DNA from: Myroides oncorhynchi
GTDB lineage: Bacteria; Bacteroidota; Bacteroidia; Flavobacteriales; Flavobacteriaceae
Assembly (NCBI RefSeq): GCF_020905415.1
Contig: NZ_JAJJMP010000001.1
Location: forward strand, 1,809,501 to 1,873,500
Length of the DNA: 64,000 nt
Direction: 5' to 3'
Shown here: piece by piece, positions 45,560-53,694 of the stretch
Position numbering within the stretch: position 1 is the first letter of the stretch
Layout of the letters: each line of letters begins with the position of its first letter
The notes under the pieces: generated by a model
Database searches by the model: none
Told to the model about the DNA's origin: nothing
What the model saw: only the letters and a program-made list of their open reading frames with translations
Made by a program: the position numbers and the translations under genes

Positions 45560-46213
45560 ATGAAGAAATATTTAATTCTAACGTTGCTATTTGTTATGCC
45601 TATTTGTGCATATCTATTTTTTGCAACAGGTGTTAATCAATTTAAGCGTTTACCTATTATTACAGAAGAGGTAAATGAATTACCTAAGGGGAAAGACCTT
45701 TTAAATAAGAATCCTTCTTTAAATGGGAAAATAACTGTACTAGGGTTTCCTGGGGCACACTTATATAGAGATAGAGGTGATGCTTTTAATTTAAATCAAA
45801 AGATTTATAAACGTTATTTAGATTTCGAAGATTTTCAATTAGTAATGGTATTGCCTTACGGTAGTGAAGAGGCCGCACAGAAAGTAGTAGATGATCTTAG
45901 TCCTATCTCTGATATGTCTAATTGGAATTATTTATTTTTAAAACCTGAAGAGATCCAAGAGTTCTATAATTCATTGGGCTTAGTAGGTAAGTTGGATTCA
46001 GACTTAGCAAGTACTAATGTTTATATTGTAGATAAAGATAGAAATCTTAGAGGTCGTAAGGGAAATAATAAAATTGGGACTTATGAGTATAAAGAAGGTT
46101 ACTCTACCATTTCGGCTGCTGAGTTAAATAACGATATGATGGATGATGTGAAGGTTGTGCTAGCAGAGTATCGTTTAGCATTAAAACAATATAAAAAACT
46201 AAACTCAAAATAA
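45560..46213 (+). CDS. membrane-anchored protein of unknown function next to SCO
   Basis: From the ATG at 45560 (MKKYLILTLLFVMPIC) it is 217 aa; a TTG start 27 nt upstream would only add a polar tail. One N-terminal hydrophobic segment (about residues 4-22) is followed by a periplasmic domain whose strand pattern (KITVLGFPGAHLYRDRGDAFN, FQLVMVLPYGSEEAAQKV, VYIVDKDRNLRGRKG) looks thioredoxin-like but lacks a CxxC. It lies 7 nt before the SCO gene in the same transcript, so an assembly role is plausible but not shown. Confidence 0.75.
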   Translation: MKKYLILTLLFVMPICAYLFFATGVNQFKRLPIITEEVNELPKGKDLLNKNPSLNGKITVLGFPGAHLYRDRGDAFNLNQKIYKRYLDFEDFQLVMVLPYGSEEAAQKVVDDLSPISDMSNWNYLFLKPEEIQEFYNSLGLVGKLDSDLASTNVYIVDKDRNLRGRKGNNKIGTYEYKEGYSTISAAELNNDMMDDVKVVLAEYRLALKQYKKLNSK

Positions 46214-46220
46214 CAATAAT

Positions 46221-46844
46221 ATGAAAGACAAATCATATATCTGGATATCGTTTATTATTTTAATTTTTGGTATCTGGGCAGTGCCTAAAATTATTAAGAA
46301 GTTTGAGAAGGCGGATCTATATACTGTTGGTACGGCACCTAAGTTTGAATTAGTGGACCAGAATAATAAGACTATTAATAATGAGAGCTATAAAGGTAAA
46401 GTGTATGTGGTAGAGTTTTTCTTTGCTAATTGTCCTACAATATGTCCTATTATGAATGCTAATATGATGAAACTTCAAGAGACATTCTATGGCAAGATGG
46501 ACTTTGGTATCGCTTCTATTACCATAGATCCTACTCGTGATACTGTAGAGGCATTAAAGGCTCATGCCGATGGATTAGGTGTAAAGAATCCTTATTGGCA
46601 TATGATGACTGGTGATGCTACTTATATTTATGATTTAGCTAAAAAGTTTAATCTGTATACTGGAGTTAATCCAGAGTCACCTGGAGGTTTTGAGCATTCT
46701 GGATTGTTTGCACTGATTGATAAAGAAGGAAATATTCGTAGCCGTATGGATGAGCATGGCAATCCTATTTTTTATTATGATGGTACTTCAGATGAAGGAG
46801 TAGCTTGGCTAAAAGAAGATATTAAAGCATTATTAGACGAATAA
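46221..46844 (+). CDS. SCO1/SenC family copper chaperone
   Basis: 207-aa membrane-anchored thioredoxin-fold protein that delivers copper to the CuA site of subunit II. One N-terminal helix is followed by the copper-binding CxxxC in FFFANCPTICPIMNANM and the third ligand His in GGFEHSGLFALIDKEGN. ASITIDPTRDT is the family signature. It sits in the assembly cluster with DUF420 and just after the oxidase genes. Confidence 0.94.
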   Translation: MKDKSYIWISFIILIFGIWAVPKIIKKFEKADLYTVGTAPKFELVDQNNKTINNESYKGKVYVVEFFFANCPTICPIMNANMMKLQETFYGKMDFGIASITIDPTRDTVEALKAHADGLGVKNPYWHMMTGDATYIYDLAKKFNLYTGVNPESPGGFEHSGLFALIDKEGNIRSRMDEHGNPIFYYDGTSDEGVAWLKEDIKALLDE

Positions 46845-46860
46845 AAATCAATAAGATAAA

Positions 46861-47400
46861 ATGGAATCAAATACAGAACAAAAGTATAATAAGTGGATAT
46901 GGGTATTGTCAGTTACAATACCTGTGGTAGTTGCTATTTTATTTGGAGTTAATTTACAGAAATTAGGCTACGATGTCAAGCCATTATCGTTTTTACCTCC
47001 TATTTATGCTACTATTAATGGAATTACTGCAGTGTTATTATTCTTTGCTGTTGCAGCTATAAAGAAAGGAAATAAACAATTGCATGAACGATTGATTAAA
47101 TTGTGTATTGCTTGTTCAGTAGCTTTCTTGGCAATGTATGTAGCATATCACATGACTTCTATAGAGACAAAATTTGGAGGAGAAGGAGTAATTAGATATG
47201 TGTATTTCTTTATACTTATTACGCATATTCTTTTGTCTATTATCATTATTCCTTTTGTATTGTTCACTTTTGTGCGTGGTATTTCAGGGTCTTATGCTAG
47301 ACATAAGAAACTAGCTCGTATTACTTATCCGATGTGGATGTACGTAGCTGTAACAGGTGTTATCGTTTATTGGATGATATCTCCATATTATATTAATTAA
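46861..47400 (+). CDS. DUF420 (CtaM/YozB-like) membrane protein
   Basis: 179 aa with five predicted helices and conserved histidines (NKQLHERLIKLC, YVAYHMTS, ILITHILLSIIIIPF, ARHKKLARITYPMWMYVAVTG), which is the DUF420 pattern. Homologues in Firmicutes (CtaM) are needed for maturation of the aa3 oxidase. Its position after SCO supports an oxidase-assembly role. 16 nt after the SCO gene and 15 nt before the next ATG. Confidence 0.9.
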   Translation: MESNTEQKYNKWIWVLSVTIPVVVAILFGVNLQKLGYDVKPLSFLPPIYATINGITAVLLFFAVAAIKKGNKQLHERLIKLCIACSVAFLAMYVAYHMTSIETKFGGEGVIRYVYFFILITHILLSIIIIPFVLFTFVRGISGSYARHKKLARITYPMWMYVAVTGVIVYWMISPYYIN

Positions 47401-47415
47401 TAGTATTTGTACGGT

Positions 47416-47646
47416 ATGAAAAAGTTAGGTTGGGGAGTTCTGCTGTCTATCTTCTTTTTATCTCAGGAAGTTTCTGCTCAGTGCGCCATGTGTAGAGCGA
47501 CATTAGAAACTGAAGATGGAGGAGTGAAAGCTGAAGCTGTAAATGATGGAATAGTGTATCTTATGATTTTTCCATATTTACTAGTAGGTTTAGCAATGTA
47601 TTTTAGTTATAAAGTCTACAAAAACAAAAGAAATACAAAATCATAA
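47416..47646 (+). CDS. small exported CxxC membrane protein
   Basis: A 76-aa protein from the ATG at 47416 (MKKLGWGVLL); an in-frame TTG 9 nt upstream is less likely. A signal peptide (about residues 1-22, EVSAQ) is followed at once by CAMC, a charged loop and one membrane helix (about 46-66). Not a family I can name. The CAMC pair just after the signal, and its place at the end of the SCO-DUF420 transcript, suggest a metal- or thiol-related role in oxidase assembly. Ends in a terminator. Confidence 0.75.
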   Translation: MKKLGWGVLLSIFFLSQEVSAQCAMCRATLETEDGGVKAEAVNDGIVYLMIFPYLLVGLAMYFSYKVYKNKRNTKS

Positions 47647-47650
47647 TAAA

Positions 47651-47678
47651 AAACCGCTAATATTAGCGGTTTTTTTTA
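47651..47678 (+). terminator. intrinsic terminator of the SCO/DUF420 transcript
   Basis: AAACCGCTAATATTAGCGG is part of a perfect 22-bp palindrome (47651-47672) followed by T. 4 nt past the stop. Confidence 0.93.
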
Positions 47679-47743
47679 TTACTTTATAGTTGTTACTAAT
47701 ATCATTGATTCGTTTTGTGTCAGTGAAAAACTATTTATAGAGT

Positions 47744-49183
47744 ATGAAGAACTATTTCTTACTTAGCTTACTAAGTATGCTTATATTCAGTTCTAGTTAT
47801 AGAAGCTATGGACAGGAAAGTACTTTATGGACTTTAGAGAAGTGCATTGAATATGCTATACATAATAATATTCGTATTAAACAATATGTATTAGATGAAC
47901 AGAGCGCTGAAATTAATAAGGATATTGTAGTTGGTAGTTTTATGCCTAATGTAAATTTAACGGGGAATCACTCTTGGACAATTTCTGATCAACCTAATCA
48001 ACAGAGTAATCAGATAGAAAATCGAACAATACAGAGTAGTACTTTTGGCGTTGGAGTTAATATAGATATTTATAATGGACTATCTAAGCAGAACACGCTA
48101 GTTAAAGCTCGGTTATCACTTATCGCATCGCAATATAATTTGCAGAAGATGAAAGAAGATATTGCATTAAATGTTATTAATTCATATCTACAGATATTGT
48201 TTAATAAAGAATTAGTTAAAACGAATAAATTGCAATTAGAGTATGATAAAAGCCAAGAGGTACGCACTAATGAATTGGTAGAAGCAGGCGTAGTACCTAA
48301 AGGTGATTTGTTAGAATCTCAGGCAACTGTTGCTGTAGCAACACAACGACTAATCACTTCACAGAATGAGTTAGTAATGGCAAGGCTTAATTTAGCACAG
48401 TTATTACAAATCACTTCTTATGAATCCTTTGATGTTATAGATACTGATTATGAGATAGGACAGTCCAGAGTATTGGCATATTCTCCTAAGGATATTGCGT
48501 CTAAAGCAGTTGATGCTTTAACTGATCTTAAAACAGCAGATACAAATGTGTCTATCGCTGAACAAGAAGTGAAGATAGCAAAGTCATCTTACTCACCTAC
48601 GTTACAAGCATTTTATAATCTAGGAACAAATATTAGTTATCAGGATAGGATGATAGGGACAGAGATATTATCTAGTACTAGTGAAATTGGCTATGTAGAA
48701 GGATCTAATGTACGTGTATTGCGTAATAATAGCATGGGGATTTATGGAGGACCTAATTCATTTTTTAATCAAGTTAATGATAATTTTAATTCCAACTTTG
48801 GACTCTCTTTAAAAATACCTGTATTTAATGGACTTTCTACCCGAAACACGGTTAAATTGAAAAAGTTAATGCTAGAGCAAGTACGCAATGAAAGAGAAGT
48901 AAAAGCCTTAAATCTCGAGCAGGTGGTCTTTAAAGCTTATACAGATACAGAAAGTGCTATGCGTAAGTTTGAAGCAAGTAATGTAAGTCTGGAGGCTCGT
49001 AAATTATCTTTAGAATATGCGAAAGAACGTTATTCAGTTGGAATGATTAGTATCTTTGATTTAAATCAAAATCAGAATTTGTTTGTGGCAGCACAATCAG
49101 ATTTATTGAGATCGAAGTATGACTATATTTTCAAAACGAAGATTCTAGAGTACTATTTTGGGATACCATTATTTAAAAACTAA
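47744..49183 (+). CDS. TolC family outer-membrane channel
   Basis: 479 aa. A signal peptide (about residues 1-23, SYGQ) is followed by two internally repeated coiled-coil/beta units typical of TolC/OEP: TLEKCIEYAIHNNIRIKQYVLDEQ at the start of the first, then ASKAVDALTDLKTADTNVSIAEQEVKIAKSSY. It forms the outer-membrane duct of a tripartite exporter. It lies 6 nt before an HlyD-type adaptor gene. No inner-membrane pump is adjacent. Confidence 0.92.
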   Translation: MKNYFLLSLLSMLIFSSSYRSYGQESTLWTLEKCIEYAIHNNIRIKQYVLDEQSAEINKDIVVGSFMPNVNLTGNHSWTISDQPNQQSNQIENRTIQSSTFGVGVNIDIYNGLSKQNTLVKARLSLIASQYNLQKMKEDIALNVINSYLQILFNKELVKTNKLQLEYDKSQEVRTNELVEAGVVPKGDLLESQATVAVATQRLITSQNELVMARLNLAQLLQITSYESFDVIDTDYEIGQSRVLAYSPKDIASKAVDALTDLKTADTNVSIAEQEVKIAKSSYSPTLQAFYNLGTNISYQDRMIGTEILSSTSEIGYVEGSNVRVLRNNSMGIYGGPNSFFNQVNDNFNSNFGLSLKIPVFNGLSTRNTVKLKKLMLEQVRNEREVKALNLEQVVFKAYTDTESAMRKFEASNVSLEARKLSLEYAKERYSVGMISIFDLNQNQNLFVAAQSDLLRSKYDYIFKTKILEYYFGIPLFKN

Positions 49184-49189
49184 CTAGAT

Positions 49190-50440
49190 ATGAGAAAAAA
49201 ATATATAATAATAACTATTCTATTGGTTGTGATAGGAATTGTGTTATGGAGATCTTTTTTAGGAGAAAAGGAAAATGCTATTAAAGTCGAAACTGTTACA
49301 TTAGACCAGACTAGTATAATAGAGACTGTGTCTGGTACTGGTAAAATTCAACCTGAAATAGAAATTAAAATATCGTCAGAAGTATCTGGAGAAATCATAA
49401 ATTTGCCAATCAAAGAAGGACAGGTTGTTCATAAGGGGGATTTATTAGTTGTGATTAATCCGGATTTATATACATCTGCAATGAATAGAATGGATGCAAT
49501 GCTCGCTACTAGTAAAGCTGGACTTTCGCAAGCAGAAGCTCAGTTAAAAGAGACGAAGTCTAACTATGATAGAAATAGTAAGCTGTATGATAAAGGAGTT
49601 ATCTCTAGGTCTGAGTGGGATCAAGTAGTTCGTGCCTATGAGGTAGCAAAAGCAGCTCAGACATCTGCTTATTATAGTGTAGAGAGCTCAAAGGCTGCAT
49701 TAGCTGAATCAAAAGGTAATCTATTGAGAACAACGATTTATTCTCCAGCCTATGGAACTATATCTAAAGTTAATGTGGAGCTAGGTGAACGTGTTTTAGG
49801 AACTCAACAGATGGCAGGTACAGAGATTCTACGCGTGTCTAACCTTAGTAGTATGGAAGTAGAAGTAGATATTAACGAAAATGATATTGTCAAGGTCAAG
49901 TTAGGTGATGATACCCGTATTAGTGTGGATGCATTTCTTAAAAAGGAATTTAAGGGAGTAGTGACTAGTATTTCTAATTCTGCATCTAATACAACATTAT
50001 CAGCAGACCAGGTTACAACTTTTAAAGTTAAAATTAAGATATTACAAGAGTCGTATGAAGACTTATTAGATAAGAATATAGAGAATTATTCTCCATTCAG
50101 ACCTGGTATGACTGCAGCAGTGGATATTATTACTAATACAAAGAAAGATATATTAGCGATACCTATTAGTGCAGTGGTAATGAAAGTACCTTCTGATACG
50201 ATTAAGAATAAAGAGGAAGAGAAAAGTATTGCGGATAAAGAGATTATGAAAGAGGCTGTATTTATTAACGATAACGGGGTGGCGAAATTGAAGTTTATAA
50301 AAACTGGTATACAAGATGAAACCAATATCCAAATTATAGAAGGTTTAAAAAAAGGTGAAGTTATTGTCACAGGGCCATATTCAATAGTCAGCAAAACGCT
50401 TCAACACGGAGCAAAAATAGAAGTAGAAAGTAAAAAATAA
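49190..50440 (+). CDS. HlyD/MacA-type periplasmic adaptor protein
   Basis: 416-aa membrane fusion protein. N-terminal membrane anchor (about residues 4-20); lipoyl half-motifs (IKISSEVSGEIINLPIKEGQVVHKGD and TTIYSPAYGTISKVNVELGERV) flank a coiled-coil hairpin (about 95-175). Beta-barrel and membrane-proximal domains follow, the latter with FRPGMTAAVDIIT and IIEGLKKGEVIVTGPYS. It bridges an inner-membrane transporter to the upstream TolC. The pattern is closer to MacA-like ABC adaptors than to RND ones, but the partner is missing here. It lies 2 nt before tsaB. Confidence 0.9.
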   Translation: MRKKYIIITILLVVIGIVLWRSFLGEKENAIKVETVTLDQTSIIETVSGTGKIQPEIEIKISSEVSGEIINLPIKEGQVVHKGDLLVVINPDLYTSAMNRMDAMLATSKAGLSQAEAQLKETKSNYDRNSKLYDKGVISRSEWDQVVRAYEVAKAAQTSAYYSVESSKAALAESKGNLLRTTIYSPAYGTISKVNVELGERVLGTQQMAGTEILRVSNLSSMEVEVDINENDIVKVKLGDDTRISVDAFLKKEFKGVVTSISNSASNTTLSADQVTTFKVKIKILQESYEDLLDKNIENYSPFRPGMTAAVDIITNTKKDILAIPISAVVMKVPSDTIKNKEEEKSIADKEIMKEAVFINDNGVAKLKFIKTGIQDETNIQIIEGLKKGEVIVTGPYSIVSKTLQHGAKIEVESKK

Positions 50441-50442
50441 GA

Positions 50443-51111
50443 ATGATAACGATTTTATCTATTGAGACAGCTACTAAGAATTGTTCTGTCTCTTTGTCAA
50501 TAACAGGACAAGTAGTCGCGTATAAAGAAATAGCAGAAGAAAACTTCTCACATGCAGAGAAATTACATGTGTTTATTGAAGAAATATTAAAGGAGAATGA
50601 CAAGACTTTAAAGGACTTATCTGCTATAGCTATTAGTCAGGGACCTGGCTCTTATACAGGGCTTCGTATAGGAGTGTCTTCTGTAAAAGGATTGTGTTAT
50701 GGACTGTCAATTCCATTGATTGCTCTAGATACATTAGAGATATTGGCTAGACAAGTAAAAGTAGAAAGTGGACTAATTGTTCCAATGTTAGATGCACGTA
50801 GAATGGAAGTGTTTACAGCAGTATTTGACAGCGATTATGTGAAGAACAGCGAAGTAGAAGCGATGATAATAGATGAGCACTCATTCTCTACATATAGCAC
50901 AACATTGCATTTAGTCGGTGATGGGGCAATGAAATGTCAAGAAATCTTAGATGGCGAGCACTTTGTGTATTATCCTGAGATTACCTATCCTTCTGCAAGA
51001 GAAATGGGAGGTATGGCGTATGAGAAGTTTATGAAAAAAGAATTCGTAGATGTAGCTTACTTTGAACCCTTTTACTTAAAGGACTTTGTTTTAATTCAAA
51101 AGAAAAAATAA
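50443..51111 (+). CDS. tsaB: tRNA t6A biosynthesis protein TsaB (complete copy)
   Basis: 222-aa ASKHA-fold partner of TsaD in making threonylcarbamoyl-adenosine on ANN-decoding tRNAs; essential in most bacteria. ILSIETATKNCSVSL and AISQGPGSYTGLRIGVSSVKGL are typical. The 3' half of this gene (from the third base of codon 106) is repeated, with no difference that I see, at 53033-53384 beyond the IS. This copy stays complete because the IS duplicated rather than interrupted the segment. Co-transcribed with the HlyD-like gene. Confidence 0.94.
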   Translation: MITILSIETATKNCSVSLSITGQVVAYKEIAEENFSHAEKLHVFIEEILKENDKTLKDLSAIAISQGPGSYTGLRIGVSSVKGLCYGLSIPLIALDTLEILARQVKVESGLIVPMLDARRMEVFTAVFDSDYVKNSEVEAMIIDEHSFSTYSTTLHLVGDGAMKCQEILDGEHFVYYPEITYPSAREMGGMAYEKFMKKEFVDVAYFEPFYLKDFVLIQKKK

Positions 51112-51177
51112 CTTAAAACTAAGAGAGGCTAGTATCAATAGTATATGTTTAGTTTAGACAGCATTTGATACTGATTC

Positions 51178-51335
51178 TTTAAACCGAGAATAGCATTAGC
51201 CAAATACTAACAAAGTAATCTTATTTCATAGCTCTTTCATTAGCTCTATAATTTTATTATACTAAAATGACTAATTCAAATCTATCTTGTATAATTACTT
51301 TTCGGTTATATGTCTATCGCTGATTCTGGGTTAAA
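51178..51335 (+). repeat. intergenic palindromic repeat family, copy F
   Basis: 158 bp. Left arm TTTAAACCGAGAATAGC; right end GCTGATTCTGGGTTAAA. Both arms share AGAAT where copy D has AGATT. Conserved blocks AGCCAAATACTAACAAAG, TAGCTCTTTCATTAGCTCT and TTGTATAATTACTTTTCGG. The centre has diverged (TTTTATTATACTAAAATG) but still pairs partly. It sits 5 bp from the terminator at 51341 and is contained in the IS target duplication. Confidence 0.85.
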
Positions 51336-51340
51336 ATATA

Positions 51341-51376
51341 AAAAAGGTCTAGTGTAACTACATACTAGACCTTTTT
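51341..51376. terminator. bidirectional terminator after tsaB (copy 1)
   Basis: A 13-bp stem, AAAAAGGTCTAGT (51341-51353) with ACTAGACCTTTTT (51364-51376). Originally shared by the convergent tsaB and mscS; duplicated with the IS insertion. Confidence 0.92.
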
Positions 51377-51428
51377 CCATTTAATCTGTTTGGGTGTGAT
51401 TATTAATATAGTAGTCAGAGACTAGATT

Positions 51429-53032
51429 CCTGACTTGTCCGCTTTTTATATGTTAAAATATAAAGTAATGATATTTAAGTAGTTGGTTTGTTTATTTTCG
51501 TATTTTGCTGACCTAAAGTGCATGAAATGTATAAAATCAGGAAAATTAAGTATTCTCAGGGATCTGTTTCAGTACAGGTATATAAGATTGAAAATCGCAA
51601 GCGTGTGATTGTTCGTCATATTGGTACTTCTCGTGATGAACAAGAATTAGAAAATTTACTGATTTTAGCCAGAGACTTTATTCAAAAGCTTTCAAAGCAG
51701 CTATTCCTTTTTACAGGAGACACTAATAATCAGGTTGTAAATTTAGCTCAGGTTGAATTTTTGGGTGTTTACTATAATTTCTTTTATGAGTTGATGCATA
51801 AAATAGTTATTTCAGTAGGTTTTGATAAACTTCAAAGTAGTTTCTTACTTGATTTAGCTATCATACGTATGTTAGAGCCTAGTTCTAAACTACGCTCAAT
51901 ATCTTTGTTAGAAGAATATTTTGGAATCAAGTATAGACGTCAAAAATATTATGATTTTGCACCAAAATGGCTTGAATTACAGAAAAAAGCAGAGCAAATC
52001 GCGGTTAGTTTTGCTCAGTTACATTACAATTTTGATTACAAATTGGTATTTTATGACGTTACTACTCTTTATTTTGAAACCTTTGAGTCAGATGAGCTTC
52101 GCAAAAATGGCTTCTCTAAAGATAATAAATCACAACAGCCACAAATTTTAGTTGCTTTAATGGTAACTAAAGATGGACTTCCTATTTCTTATGATGTGTT
52201 TGCGGGCAATACTTTTGAAGGACATACCTTTATTCCGATGATTGAACAGTTTATTCGAAGAAACCAAATTCAAACATTTACAGTGGTTGCTGATGCTGCA
52301 ATGATCAGTTTGGAAAATAGCATTGCATTAAATAAAAAAGGAATAAATTTTATCGTTGGTGCTAGATTAGCTAATCTACCTAGTACCGTTATTCAAACCA
52401 TAGATTCACAACTACCAAGAGAAGATGGTAAAACCTTGAGAATTAAAACTGTGACAGGAGACTTAATTTGTAGCTTTTCATCTGTACGGTTCCGTAAAGA
52501 TAAATACGAGATGGAAAAGCAGTTAAAACGAGCAGAAGACCTAGTTAACAATCCAGGTCAAGGTAAAAAACTAAAATTTACGAAATCATCTGGTGAGAAC
52601 ATGGAAATAAATCAAAAACTCGTAGCTAAAACAACTAAACTACTTGGTGTTAAGGGCTATTATACTAATCTACCTCAAGAAAAGGCTAGCGATAAGCTTA
52701 TCATAGAGCAATACAAGGAGCTGTACCGCATTGAGCAAGCTTTTAGAATATCTAAAAGTGATTTACAAACTAGACCTATTTTTCATTATAAAGAAGAACC
52801 TATAAAACTTCATATACTAATATGCTTTATTGCTTTAGTACTCTCAAAACATATAGAATTACAAACAAATTCATCAATAAAAACCTTTATACATGAATGT
52901 AAAAAGATAACAGATGCCCGATTAAAAAATAAATTAACAGGAGAAGAATTTAATATGAGAGCGTCTAGCAATCCTAAAATAGAGGATATCTTATCCAAAC
53001 TAGAAGTGCTGACCTAAAACGGACAAGTCAGG
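51429..53032 (+). mobile_element. IS1634-family insertion sequence, complete, 1604 bp
   Basis: Ends are defined by terminal inverted repeats: the left CCTGACTTGTCCG is matched exactly by the complement of the right end CGGACAAGTCAGG, with imperfect pairing beyond. TGCTGACCTAAA also occurs as a direct repeat just inside both ends (51506-51517, 53007-53018). One intact transposase fills the element. Flanking direct repeats are 669 bp, which fits the long, variable target duplications known for IS1634. Matching flanks and an intact gene indicate a recent insertion. Confidence 0.92.
51527..53017 (+). CDS. IS1634-family DDE transposase
   Basis: 496 aa from the ATG at 51527 (MYKIRKIKYSQGSVSV); a GTG at 51518 is an alternative three codons upstream. 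N-terminal RHIGTSRDEQELENLLILA is typical of the family. The DDE catalytic residues lie in YDVTTLYFE (first Asp), TVVADAAMIS (second Asp) and the IS4-type Y-x-x-x-x-R-x-E segment YKELYRIEQAFR (Glu). The frame is intact, so the element may be active. Confidence 0.93.
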   Translation: MYKIRKIKYSQGSVSVQVYKIENRKRVIVRHIGTSRDEQELENLLILARDFIQKLSKQLFLFTGDTNNQVVNLAQVEFLGVYYNFFYELMHKIVISVGFDKLQSSFLLDLAIIRMLEPSSKLRSISLLEEYFGIKYRRQKYYDFAPKWLELQKKAEQIAVSFAQLHYNFDYKLVFYDVTTLYFETFESDELRKNGFSKDNKSQQPQILVALMVTKDGLPISYDVFAGNTFEGHTFIPMIEQFIRRNQIQTFTVVADAAMISLENSIALNKKGINFIVGARLANLPSTVIQTIDSQLPREDGKTLRIKTVTGDLICSFSSVRFRKDKYEMEKQLKRAEDLVNNPGQGKKLKFTKSSGENMEINQKLVAKTTKLLGVKGYYTNLPQEKASDKLIIEQYKELYRIEQAFRISKSDLQTRPIFHYKEEPIKLHILICFIALVLSKHIELQTNSSIKTFIHECKKITDARLKNKLTGEEFNMRASSNPKIEDILSKLEVLT

Positions 53033-53384
53033 AGTAGAAAGTGGACTAATTGTTCCAATGTTAGATGCACGTAGAATGGAAGTGTTTACAGCAGTATTTG
53101 ACAGCGATTATGTGAAGAACAGCGAAGTAGAAGCGATGATAATAGATGAGCACTCATTCTCTACATATAGCACAACATTGCATTTAGTCGGTGATGGGGC
53201 AATGAAATGTCAAGAAATCTTAGATGGCGAGCACTTTGTGTATTATCCTGAGATTACCTATCCTTCTGCAAGAGAAATGGGAGGTATGGCGTATGAGAAG
53301 TTTATGAAAAAAGAATTCGTAGATGTAGCTTACTTTGAACCCTTTTACTTAAAGGACTTTGTTTTAATTCAAAAGAAAAAATAA
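53033..53384 (+). pseudogene. tsaB 3' fragment created by the IS insertion
   Basis: Encodes TsaB residues 107-222, no different from the complete copy. It lacks the first 106 codons with the ATPase-like N-terminal lobe, its promoter and its start. An internal ATG (53058) could give a 108-aa C-terminal piece, but nothing suggests it is translated unless the IS reads out. Confidence 0.92.
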
Positions 53385-53450
53385 CTTAAAACTAAGAGAG
53401 GCTAGTATCAATAGTATATGTTTAGTTTAGACAGCATTTGATACTGATTC

Positions 53451-53608
53451 TTTAAACCGAGAATAGCATTAGCCAAATACTAACAAAGTAATCTTATTTC
53501 ATAGCTCTTTCATTAGCTCTATAATTTTATTATACTAAAATGACTAATTCAAATCTATCTTGTATAATTACTTTTCGGTTATATGTCTATCGCTGATTCT
53601 GGGTTAAA
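53451..53608 (+). repeat. intergenic palindromic repeat family, copy F' (duplicate of F)
   Basis: Same as copy F at 51178-51335, offset by 2273 bp, copied as part of the IS target duplication and not by its own movement. Confidence 0.93.
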
Positions 53609-53613
53609 ATATA

Positions 53614-53649
53614 AAAAAGGTCTAGTGTAACTACATACTAGACCTTTTT
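53614..53649. terminator. bidirectional terminator (copy 2)
   Basis: Same as the stem at 51341-51376; here it ends the minus-strand mscS-yyaL transcript (stop at 53695). Confidence 0.92.
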
Positions 53650-53694
53650 CCATTTAATCTGTTTGGGTGTGATTATTAATATAGTAGTCAGAGA

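Larger units (their letters stand above)
50760..51428 (+). repeat. 669-bp direct repeat left of the IS (target duplication, copy 1)
   Basis: 669 bp that abuts the left end of the IS and recurs at a constant offset of 2273 bp (53033-53701) with no difference seen on reading both copies. It contains the tsaB 3' half, repeat copy F, a bidirectional terminator and the last few bases of the mscS gene. The sequence left of 50760 continues as tsaB, so this copy joins the native 5' flank. Confidence 0.93.

Noticed and set aside
53058..53384. A second tsaB-like gene of 108 aa
   Set aside because: Its sequence shows no difference from residues 115-222 of the complete TsaB and it lies in the 669-bp duplication beside the IS, so it is a truncated copy and not a paralogue.
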